Of a stretch of DNA of 64,000 nucleotides, positions 9,901 to 17,170 are shown in pieces (position 1 is the first letter of the stretch; each line of letters starts with the position of its first letter). The translations under genes and the position numbers were made by a program. Source of the DNA: Haemonchus contortus (taxonomy: Eukaryota > Nematoda > Chromadorea > Rhabditida > Trichostrongylidae); assembly GCA_000469685.2 (NCBI GenBank), contig LS997562.1, positions 31,765,715 through 31,829,714 of the forward strand, in the 5' to 3' direction. The notes beneath the pieces are model-generated. The model was not told the origin of the DNA. It saw nothing but the letters and a program-made list of their open reading frames with translations, and did not search any database.

Positions 9901-12178
9901 TATCGAATCGCCACAATACCAAGACTTTGGTTAAAGGCAAAGTTCACGTTAGAAACTGTTTCTGAGGTTTCTCCATAGGATGAATTATGGTCCTCAATGA
10001 TAAACTAAGGAACGCTGTTAAGTTGGAAAGCCGCCACGATAGCATAATAAGGGATCCCGAAGATAGCTTAGTCGATCCAAGGCAAACGAGAAAGCACCAT
10101 TCGTACCGCACCATACTTTGCACGCAAGCAGCGTGTAGCAGCAGCTGTAGCAGTGGCGTGCGCGTCCAAACAGCTTCCAAATTTCTCTTCCATGCAGCTT
10201 TTTTTTGTAACAGTACCCGTAACAACTACTTTAATTCGATCATAGGATGATTCTGTAGTCAAAGATCGTGGTTTAACGGTCACCCGCGAGCTACGTTCCG
10301 ATACTTACTGCCCTAGCGTTGTTGCTCAAGCTGGACCTAGTTTTATCTTCTGCTCCGCGCACTTTTGAGTAAGGATCCTACCGTCTCACTCAAAGCTTTC
10401 AGTATCTACGTGCGGCCTACACTTGAATATGGCCCTGTTATTTTTTCTCCATATAAGAAGAAAGTTATTGTCATCGAGTGGTTCAGAACAGTTTCATTAG
10501 GAAAGTTTTTATAGGAGCGCTTACAGCAGCCTCCCTCGTGCTATTGTAAGAAACAAAATGTTGAATTTAGACTCACTTAGCAAAAGGAGAGTAATAAATG
10601 ATTTGACGAAGGTGCTCAAAATTATTCTGGGCTCAATCTCATTTGATGCTATCAAGTTGTTTTCCTTCAAACCTTCAAAAATTAGAGGTAACTCAAACAA
10701 ATTATTTTCGCTCCGGTCGAGAGTTCACTAGGCAAGAACTTCTGCACGCATAGAGCTGGCTCCGAGTACTTGGATTCGCTTGTCTGCTTTTGATGTTTCT
10801 CCACATGATCCGTAAAGGCATGTAATAAATTCGAAATTACATTCTCGTCTAATTACTAATTTACTTTTTTTCAAGCCCCATGTATCTTCGAAAACGCCGA
10901 TTTTTGCACTATCTCCGATCATCGCCTCCATTACTAAATGCACCAGACTAGATAATCCAAAGTCATCGTAAACTGTGATGTTGTTTTGCTTGGGACTCTC
11001 ACGAGGTTGTCATAAAAATTTATTAGCTAACGTTTTAGGGATATCGCCTTCCCCAGATCCTGCAAATGGATCAAGAAGAATTCGTGGATATTGGATCAAA
11101 GGTACAACCCTACGGAAGGCCGAACCCCAGGGCACGTATAACCTAAAGAAGGGGCACTCACCGTCACTTTGTAGATCCTCGAAACTACCCAGAATCGATA
11201 GTGGGACCATGTCAGCTGGGCTTGGTCTTCATCACATCCCTTGTGGGAAGCAAACCTCATATAAGGCCTTAGTTTTCGCGTAATTGTAAGGCATTTTTCC
11301 CTCTGGTTCATTTTGGAGCCCTGGGGGTCTCGAACTTCCGTAGGGTTGTGGAGTTCTATAATCTGATATTGCACGAATTGTTTTTTATTCATGTTCAGCT
11401 TGGGCGATGTCGATGTCACCGTAACGTTAGCTAATAAATTTTTAAAACATGAGGCTGCTTTCATTGTCTACGATTTGACCCGCGACCGGTCGCTGCAACC
11501 AGTCGCGCGATCAGTCGCTGCCAAGTCGTGGACTATGAAAGCAACCTGGGAGTTCCAAGCAAAACAACATCAAGTTTCAACCATGCCAAGGTTTATGGAA
11601 GCCCGACCGTGGAGATCGTGAACTGTGCCTTTAGCATTTCTGAATAATTTTCAGACTTACTTACATGAGCATGGAAGGAAGGCGAAGCAAGTCTAACAAT
11701 GTCAAATAATTTGAATCATTGTATTTTTGTTGTATGCCATTGCTACATAATCCTTTTTTCTTGAGGTTACTCTATAACTCTCGTGACCCCTCTGAATATT
11801 TATTCAATTTTAGATCTGAAGATGATCTGTTGGTGTTGTTAGCAGCGGTAGAATGGGGACCAAATGCATACGTGCTAAGTAACGATAGATTCAATGCGCA
11901 TGTTGAGAGGGCTAATTGTACTGGTCGACTTTCACTTGAAGAGTGGATGCGTCGAAGAATGATACGTTTTGATAAACATAATTGGCAGTATGATGTGAGT
12001 CTAGCAAATTGTAATTCCTACATTGTAAGTCTTTTTCGTACAACCAAAATCCTTATTTCAGGCCCTTCCTGAATACGGGGAATTTGTTCAACAAGTCAAT
12101 TCAAACTCATACTTTGTGCCGATTTCTGAAGATACTCCCGGCATTCCTCTGCGATCTGCTCGGCTGGTCACACTTTGA
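944..12178 (+). CDS. Mitochondrial protein-only RNase P (PRORP/MRPP3), interrupted gene
   Basis: The enzyme cleaves 5' leaders from mitochondrial tRNA precursors. Model exons: 944-949 (tentative), 991-1314, 1407-1725, 6482-6626, 6693-6777, 6841-6944, 8536-8705, 8760-8910, 11655-11690 (tentative), 11814-11994, 12062-12178. Phases agree and the total is 1638 nt, giving 545 aa; human PRORP is about 580. The N-terminus (GCFRVFPIRRLCSATSKPRK) looks like a mitochondrial presequence. Helical PPR-like stretches fill about aa 110-330 (HMLNFVLRNADLQQEVLKWY). The NYN metallonuclease follows, with IVIDSLNVFHG (D414), SEDDLLVLL (D450, D451) and VLSNDRF (D471), so all four metal-binding aspartates are present. 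The Cys/Cys/His/Cys structural zinc site of the family is mostly absent. The terminal exon ends in RLVTL then TGA. The three large introns are full of transposons. Exons 1 and 9 and the 1407 acceptor are the weakest parts. Confidence 0.8.
1808..2054. mobile_element. Palindromic MITE, MULE-like, with 9-bp target duplication
   Basis: Two inverted arms meet in a short AT-rich centre near 1920-1960. Both arms carry GTGCGTCCGAGGATGCGCG and, further in, TTCGAACGACTCTGG and TATCATTG. The ends are GGGGAACGG on the left and the complement of GGGTATGGC on the right. Flanks are CCCTAGTAC (1799-1807) and CTCTAGTAC (2055-2063), a 9-bp duplication with one mismatch, which is typical of Mutator-like elements. 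It has no coding capacity. A relative with a clean 10-bp duplication lies at 26971-27161. It sits in PRORP intron 3. Confidence 0.7.
2175..2606 (+). repeat. 5' LTR
   Basis: It begins TATCGCGGAATCCGCG (itself palindromic) and ends GCGTGGCGGT. A TATA-like TTTAAATA lies at 2310-2317 and a polyadenylation signal AATAAA at 2559-2564, giving a recognisable U3-R-U5 order. The edges are set only by identity with the 3' copy. The final TGGCGGT could instead be the start of a primer-binding site. Confidence 0.85.
2607..3584 (+). pseudogene. Captured 3' part of a GT49 (bgnt-1-like) glycosyltransferase mRNA, with poly(A)
   Basis: An open frame runs from inside the LTR to TAA at 3385-3387 without an intron, adding about 260 captured codons. 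Recognisable GT49 segments (LARGE/B4GAT1 and nematode bgnt-1 relatives, Golgi glycan-extending enzymes) are YIIITDYEHLFSEGF, AYRIFEID, GAHDITGLEEWFS, NWEPQFVSHSRIPFHDERFP, VLRWELCRANY and DVFMFHRGIK. The membrane anchor and the start of the catalytic domain are missing. The metal-binding DxD position reads DYE. After the stop come about 160 bp of 3' UTR, AATAAA at 3550-3555 and an uninterrupted run of 15 A at 3570-3584, so the source was a processed mRNA. Absence of stops suggests either recent capture or selection. Confidence 0.82.
3585..4239 (+). CDS. Gag fragment with zinc knuckles (BEL/Pao-like)
   Basis: The frame is open from the poly(A) junction to TAA at 4237-4239, about 217 codons, and is continuous through the A-run with frame 3559. 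It starts with three 13-residue acidic repeats (QVHMEGDAIHEDE), then an acidic stretch and a possible coiled coil (about 3790-3870). Three Cys-rich motifs follow: CAFCNTPGDHYSDSC, CKMCLETQCNKDYSC and CHHCKKTGHASAVC (4084-4125). The last is a canonical CX2CX4HX4C nucleic-acid-binding knuckle. This triple arrangement is typical of nematode BEL/Pao Gag. The N-terminal part of Gag is missing, replaced by the captured transcript. No pol follows; only about 55 bp separate the stop from the 3' LTR. Confidence 0.75.
3592..3708 (+). repeat. Three tandem 39-bp units in the Gag frame
   Basis: Units at 3592-3630, 3631-3669 and 3670-3708 encode QAHMEGDAIHEDE, QVHMEGDAIHEDE and QVHMEGDAVHEDE. They are nearly identical in DNA, begin 7 bp after the poly(A) run and keep the frame open. 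Local expansion during reverse transcription is a plausible origin. Confidence 0.9.
4295..4727 (+). repeat. 3' LTR
   Basis: It matches the 5' LTR base for base apart from one extra T in a T-run near 4465. TTTAAATA is at 4430-4437 and AATAAA at 4680-4685. It ends TGGCGGT and runs into TAAACTCCGGGAG. Confidence 0.85.
4728..5168. other. Intron sequence, nothing recognised
   Basis: This stretch lies between the LTR element and the next MITE. I see no coding frame and no inverted repeat beyond a small CCTAGGCGGAGC/GCTTCGCTAGGG hairpin near 4863-4890. Confidence 0.5.
5169..6150. mobile_element. Composite MITE region (GGCACAGTTCACG end) hosting a nested MITE
   Basis: The left end CAAAGGCACAGTTCACG at 5169 is the terminal repeat shared by many MITEs in this window. 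The interior around GTGCCATTGCGTACAGCTG also occurs, uninterrupted, at 27193-27212. A block near 5965-6120 (TTCGCACCGGGACGCACGCG, then GGACAGCTCGTCCATGCATT) matches parts of the elements at 19730 and 28025. The right boundary is not resolved. A separate 263-bp palindrome is inserted at 5428-5690. Confidence 0.45.
5428..5690. mobile_element. Nested palindromic MITE with CTGCTTTCATAG ends
   Basis: The termini are CTGCTTTCATAGTCCGCCGG and the complement of CTGCTTTCATAGCCCGCCGG. The arms pair for over 100 bp (GGCGGCAGACGGTCGGTCG against CGACCGTCTGCCGCC; GATCAAAAACCA against TGGTTTTTGATC). CCATTG occurs on both sides (5421-5426 and 5691-5696), consistent with a 5-6 bp target duplication. The related host sequence at 27193 has a single CCATTG and no insert. 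It is non-coding. Confidence 0.8.
7060..7190 (-). mobile_element. tRNA-derived SINE A, 3' half
   Basis: It begins with the tail repeat AAAGGATAAAGGATAAAG (complement of the CTTTATCC tail) and continues through the body to about TGTGCAATGATTGG. The tRNA-like head is missing. It lies in the PRORP intron 6945-8535. Confidence 0.7.
7403..7690 (+). mobile_element. tRNA-derived SINE A, near full length
   Basis: This is the best sense-strand copy. The head GGAGGTGGTGTAAAGGCAAG resembles a tRNA A-box region, and GGTTCGAATCC (7452-7462) is an exact pol III B-box. A family-specific body follows (GTACCAGATAAAAGCACTGA, then CACTACGATTCTAAATGGAA) and the copy ends in a short CATCCTT tail repeat. Length is about 290 bp with no open frame. 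About nineteen recognisable copies in both orientations occur in the window. Confidence 0.85.
8934..9434. mobile_element. MITE with GGCACAGTTCACGATAA ends, ~500-bp class
   Basis: It starts AAAGGCACAGTTCACGATAA and ends in the near complement TAAGCGTGAACTGTGCCTTT. The interior (GGAGTTATAAAGGCTCAAAG, GACCCAAAAGAGAAAGACAG, CCATGTTATTTCATCATGGC) recurs at 36560, 44359 and 48821. It is non-coding and lies just after a PRORP exon. Confidence 0.8.
9932..10284. mobile_element. Degenerate MITE of the GTTCACG-end group, left part
   Basis: AAAGGCAAAGTTCACGTTAG at 9932 is a variant terminal repeat, followed by the family's TTTCTGAGGTTTCTCCATAGG. A matching right end, ATCGTGAACTGTGCCTTTAG, is found only at about 11616-11636, beyond a LINE fragment. 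The element may therefore have been split by insertions. Confidence 0.4.
10285..10720 (+). mobile_element. CR1-like LINE relic, C-terminal part of the reverse transcriptase
   Basis: A run of about 23 codons reads YLRAAYT/STYVRPTLEYGPVIFSPYKKKVIV across a frame, matching the YVRPxLEYxxxxxxPY...KDI signature near the end of CR1/jockey-type reverse transcriptases. More related sequence follows (SFIRKVF, LDSLSKRRV in shifting frames). Stops and frame changes show decay. It lies in the PRORP intron 8911-11654. Confidence 0.6.
11453..11550. mobile_element. Short MITE with GGACTATGAAAGC ends
   Basis: GGCTGCTTTCATTGTCTACG on the left faces GTCGTGGACTATGAAAGCAACC on the right. The 60-bp centre is an irregular CAGTCGC/CGGTCGC tandem. 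It is kin to the elements at 5428-5690 and 22411-22490. Confidence 0.55.
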
Positions 12179-12625
12179 TCGTGAAGAATCGATAATTGCT
12201 CTGATTAAGTGATGTCATTTACCTCTGTAAAAGTTCCAAGTGAGTGAGTGCTGATGGCAGCAGAGCGGTGATAGGATTTTTAGTATTCTAGACTATGTAG
12301 AATGTAGCTTCTACTACACTGAATAAGTTTATTGTAGTTACTTATTGTGTAGCTAACAGATGCTGATACTTGCTATAGCAATCAATGTTCAGCGATGATT
12401 TGATTACAGGCTGTCACATTTCTAATCTTCTACGTCCAGGTGCCTTCTTTTGTTATGTTCATCGGAATTAAGTTGTTATATTTCTTTATACCAGTTCGTA
12501 CCTCTATTCTTATGCCCGAAATACAAATATTGCGAAATATTCCTTCTTCGAGAGGAGTTCAATGTAGGTTTCCAAAGGGCAAAACTCGAATTTCTCAATC
12601 TACTGCATATCCATGTGATAATCTC
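12179..12625 (+). other. PRORP 3' flank
   Basis: An AATAAG at about 12321 followed by GT-rich sequence is the likeliest polyadenylation signal for PRORP. I see no exact AATAAA and no coding frame. Confidence 0.4.
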
Positions 12626-13280
12626 AAAAACACGGTTCACGATAAAAATGGCTACTGAAAAATGGCTCGTTCCCTTATAAATACTCAGTGGGCCTCACGG
12701 GTGGTAGAAGGGACCCTCTCGCCCCCACAATCTCGGCGGTTACGGCACAATGAGCTCTGTTGCTGTCGTATGTGGCTTTCCCGCCTCTCAATCGATGTCA
12801 CGTCAGACGAGTGTCGAGGCAATACAGATTGCTATTATTCGTTTTAGGCCCCACACACAAGCAGCTGATCGCCGAGTGATGAGGCTGTTTTCCTCCCATT
12901 TTTTTTCCTCCGTTATTCTTTTTTGCTGCCGCGATCCCTTTTTCAATTAACTACCCGCAGAGGCTGAAGAGGGCGTGCTTCTTTCACTGTGACTAGGGTT
13001 TTTTGTGCTTATAAGGGAATGGGTTTTTGCTCACCATAGTCTGTTATTCGCACCAGGACCCGCACGTACGCAATGAGACACATGGCACAGCTCGTGGAAG
13101 CGCCCCACTCTTCTTCATTTTTCTGGTCTCATTCTCGTTAATGGTTTTTCGAAGACTTTTTCATTTTGGAAACACCGAATCACGCTGTTTCTTCATATTC
13201 ATCGCACTATTTTCAATCTTGTCTTACATTTTTCATCATAATCTGGATTACCCAAAGTTATCGTGAATTGTGCATTTAAA
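12626..13280. mobile_element. MITE with GTTCACGATAA ends, ~650-bp class
   Basis: The ends are AAACACGGTTCACGATAA and TTATCGTGAATTGTGCATTT. The interior matches the element at 54112-54693 read in the opposite orientation, through ATTGCTATTATTCGTT, CCTCCGTT.TTCTTTTTGCTGCCGC and GGCTGAAGAG. It lies about 450 bp after the PRORP stop. It is non-coding. Confidence 0.8.
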
Positions 13281-13629
13281 ACGCGCAACAACGATGGTCA
13301 AGATGTGCAGGAACAACGTAAGAGACGATATAGTGCGAGGATGGTATTTTACGTCTTACAAGCTCAGCGGCACATACCAGTATACACCTACATATGAAAG
13401 CATACCATGAATCATGCACGGGGAAACAACGGGATAAGGGTAACGGAACATCTCCCCGATGGCGGCATTCTCCCTTGCGGCAAGCGGCAAATATTACTGC
13501 CATTACCGTACTCACCCCGCCTCCCCGCCAATCGATAGAACGCAATATTTTTCGTTGATTGCCTCTCTTTTTATTAAGTCTGATCGTTTTCTCTGTTTCT
13601 TTTCGGTTTTATGTTTGTTAGATTTGATT

Positions 13630-14920
13630 AATTAGAATGTCCTCCTGTATAAACGACGATCGAGACCGCATTGAAATTGAATGGAGCGGCCAGCCAATTC
13701 AAATAGGAAAGGACTCACTACCTCACAAATTGCGCGCTCCAATTTTCCATCGGCGGGTGCGGCGTGCGCGACGCCGTTTTCGGGGAGAAGATTCCGAACC
13801 CACGGGATAAACAACATGTCCAGGAGGGCTACGTTGACCAACGCACAGCAACTAACACCCGTCCGTACGGAGTCAACCCTGACTCGACGTATAACGGCTG
13901 CCCCTACGTCGGCTTGTGCCACTTAAAGTAACGAAGGTAAGAGACAGGTCCCTCACGAGGAAAAGCAGGGTAGCCCCAAGCTAACGCATCTGGATTGATA
14001 CACGCGTTTGCGCTTGTAAGCGCATGACGGCAACTATGGAGCCAAGTGGGCAGCGGCGGCTAGCGCAAATGAGGCTCGATCGCTAAGGCCCAACATGGGT
14101 TTCCAACTCATTGAACCCCAGTCCGATGCATCATGTCGCGCCGGCGGTGACGCGCTGCTCCTCGCTGTACCAGGCATCGGGGTTCGCCGCGCTTAGGAGC
14201 GGCGTCACCGTCGGCGCGATTGCCTGATCGGAGACTTACGCGGCACTAGCTCTCGCCCCTTGCCACGTGGGATGTTGCTCAGCCCTTGCAGCCCCTAAGC
14301 TGGTCCTACACTCCAACGTTGCCCGACGCGCTTTACGTCCTACAACACGGAAAAGCCAACACACAGCCTAACTCCATCATGCCAACCAGATATAGTCTTC
14401 CAAACTGTCTACGGTATTAAGCTTCCAACACAGTATTCTAAGTAGTCCTTCATAGGTACGCCAGTAAGAAGGATAAGAATATGCCAAAAGGAAGAAATTG
14501 TAAAAAGAATTGCATCTTAAATACATATACACGTAGAAGAAACCATTAGATACTTCAGCAGCAAAAAACTACGACGTTGACCAGAAAACCCACGTAGCAG
14601 GAGATTCGAACCCAGTACGTTGAGCCTCATGGGGCGACTTGGGACGGCTCGGCGCCTTCGGTGTTCCATGCCCGAATCGATCACTACGCATTCAATCGGA
14701 CTGCATCATGTCTCCATCCTCGAGCGGGTACGACGGCAGGACGACGGGCAGTGAAAGCCGGACACGACGACGACATGCAGACACACTGCCGGATGGTTTT
14801 AGGCCAGTGCCTGCGTCGAGTATAGCCGATGCGCAGGCGCCGATACGCTGTTCGCGCCGAGACCCCCGCGCGCCCTACCAAGCGTGGCTCTTTAAGAAGC
14901 CGGCGTAAGCCACGACAAGC
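13630..14920. other. GC-rich island with a long hairpin, unidentified
   Basis: These 1.3 kb are clearly more GC-rich than their surroundings. Several frames are open on both strands (13632-13922 minus, 13681-13926 plus, 14639-14908 plus), but none resembles a family I know and openness is expected at high GC. Inverted arms at 14136-14161 and 14196-14219 (TCGCGCCGGCGGTGACG against CGTCACCGTCGGCGCGA) can form a strong hairpin with a 34-nt loop. CATCATGTC occurs at both 14130 and 14704. I compared it by eye with 18S, 28S, 5S and spliced-leader RNA without a match. It could be a decayed GC-rich transposon or transferred DNA. Confidence 0.35.
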
Positions 14921-15308
14921 GGCATGCTAGGAACACTGAACACTGGTAGGTAGTAGAAGCTGCCTGAAAGAAAGTCCGCCCCTGGAGAGAGAGAAAGAGG
15001 TGTTATTGACATTTGATTACGACCGCTGTCCAGCAAAATTTGTCTTTCATTAAAGGATCATTCTCTTTGCTTTGATATCATTCTTGGCAGAACTCGTTTA
15101 TATTTCGAATTTGTCAAAAGAAGGAGAGAAACCCGACGTTGAACGGGCGACCCGACTGGTAATAATAATATGGTTCTAGCCTAAGAGCTTTTCAGCAGTC
15201 ACGGAAGAAGCAGTGCGCACATTTTCTTTGTTTCAGCATCCAGTTAAAAATGGTGAAAGGCCAGGTAGGGTTTGCCTCGAAAAAATACATACGTACGTAT
15301 CTAAATTT
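14921..15308. other. Intergenic, nothing recognised
   Basis: There is a GA-rich patch (GAGAGAGAAAGAGG near 14987) and otherwise unremarkable AT-rich sequence. Confidence 0.5.
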
Positions 15309-15690
15309 CAAAGTTCACTCAGACACAATTCGCGATAAGAATGGTTCAAGAGGCGGCCAACTGAGAAGATTTTGTAACCCTGAACTTTACCGTATAGGAT
15401 GTCGTCGGACGAAGTGCAGCCCAGATAGAGTGCAATATGAGCTCAATGATAGGCTTCGTCGACCTCCAGTCTCAATTGCGGACGAGTTTCAACGACGATG
15501 CAGAGGCTGCAATATTCACAATGGAGCTTACGCGTTCAAAGTTCAAAAAACTAGCCATGACCCATCGCGATTGCGAGAGAAAATTTTCGGCACTTTTTGC
15601 TGTTGTAGCCACCTTTTTGAGTAGTCGTACATACTGAAGTCTTGTCTGAATGCCCCTACCCGTCATGGTAGTCTTGACAACCCCCTATTT
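15309..15690. mobile_element. Diverged MITE of the 500-bp GTTCACG group
   Basis: AAAGTTCACTCAGACACAAT followed by TCGCGATAAGAATGG is a damaged left end. The interior GGACGAGTTTCAACGACGATG, ACTAGCCATGACCCATCGCG and CTTGTCTGAATGCCCC follows the family order. The right terminus is lost. Confidence 0.5.
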
Positions 15691-16245
15691 CCGCAACCTT
15701 CGGAAAGTCTATATTTCCCAGAATACGCGAATCTTCATACTTTATTTGTCACCGATAAGCTGCGATATCGCGGCTTTATTTAGCCTGAAATATGTATGTA
15801 TATTCTTCAAAATATCGTGAGATACGCCCACAAGCTGTAAAAAGTTTGTTGGATTCCTGTAGAGCTGAGAAACTTTGAAGAACGGCAAAGTATGGGAGCG
15901 ATGAAACGAAAAGGTAATGTTAATCAGTCGCCTCCAAATTGAAATGCAATAACTAACAATTGACCATTGATATGATACGATACGATCGAATCTACAAAAG
16001 CGAAAGGGAGGGAAGCCAAGGAAAACCGGTAATAACGTTGCGTGCGAAATGATACCGACAGGCGAGAACTCATTCTGTCACCACCCCGCTTTCTTTTTTT
16101 TATGATTTCAGCAGAGGCGTCGTACCTAGAGCCTTAGGCTTTCAGAGTTTTCGAGAATATTAAGCAAAAATATTTCTTGATTAAGTTTCATATTATCATT
16201 TCATTATTCCATTAGCTATCATAATATCGCTTATATTTTAAAGAA
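15691..16245. other. Intergenic, nothing recognised
   Basis: AT-rich sequence without repeats or frames that I can place. Confidence 0.5.
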
Positions 16246-16400
16246 TGAATGATGGAGCTTCTGGACGTTAATCACCCCTGTCTAAGGGATGCGCCCCGAA
16301 TTCGATTTCAATTCAAAGTTGTAGTGACGTATCGAGTAAGAACGTGGCCATTGAGGTGGCCAGTCGATGTACAAGTTGGCGCCTTTATCCGATCGGATTC
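16246..16400 (-). mobile_element. SINE A, partial
   Basis: The body reads from the tail side (GGACGTTAATCACCCCTGTC, then GTGGCCAGTCGATGTACAAG) and stops before the tRNA-like head. Confidence 0.6.
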
Positions 16401-17099
16401 GGCCGTGGATTTTCATCAGTTGGCTTCGATCGAACTTGGTCTGTCGAAGAGCAAGTGACCTTCGCCGACAGTCCGCCTCCCTAGATGGCGTACAGTCCAT
16501 TTTCGGCGTTGTCATGAAGAACGCCATTTCTTTTCTCGTTATCAGCTCAGATTCCTTGCCTTTTGCTGTTTCGTTGGAAGCTCCTTCATGCACGAATGTT
16601 TCTAAGCTTAGCCAAGCAGCCTATTCTTTGAGAGTGAAAGCAGGGTTACGACTCTATTGGAGGTGTGTAACTGCTAGGCAGAGATGCCGTTTTATTATGG
16701 CAATAGCAAACTAAGTGCCATAAATTATAAAGTGAACAAAAGGCATCTGAAGCGTAATGCGCGCACCTTCCAGCCAGTCATTCGTCACCAGGCATCTAGT
16801 TTGACATATTTCTTTCTCGAGTCACAAATCTTGCACTGGCATGGCCGCTGAGGCTTCTTACGTGTCGGGCAACGGCGAGATCTGGTTCGTGAGATCGATA
16901 GCGATTGAAGTTTTTGAAAGCTTCACTTGAAGACGAAAGCAGCTCGGTGGTGTATGAAACGATCGTATTTCCAGCTGCTATGACACTTTCGTGATGGCAG
17001 TTTACTTTGGATTTGAGCTTCTCACTGCTGCACTACCTGACTCTTCAGGGATAAGTGCTGGCTGTAATGCCAAGAACCTGTCCTTAGCCGAAATTCGAC

Positions 17100-17170
17100 A
17101 TGCTATCGGCTATCGTCGCCGTGGTCGTCGTCGCTGTCGTCGTCGTCGTCGTCATCACCGTCGCGGCCTC
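17100..17170. repeat. Imperfect GTC/CGT trinucleotide repeat
   Basis: A stretch rich in CGT/GTC triplets (GTCGTCGTCGTCGTCGTC core) would encode Arg-rich or Asp/Thr-rich peptides depending on frame. It creates a long spurious open frame at 16991-17506. Confidence 0.8.

Noticed and set aside
13630..14330. rRNA or spliced-leader RNA gene in the GC-rich island
   Set aside because: Conserved landmarks of 18S, 28S, 5S and SL RNAs that I know were not found on either strand.
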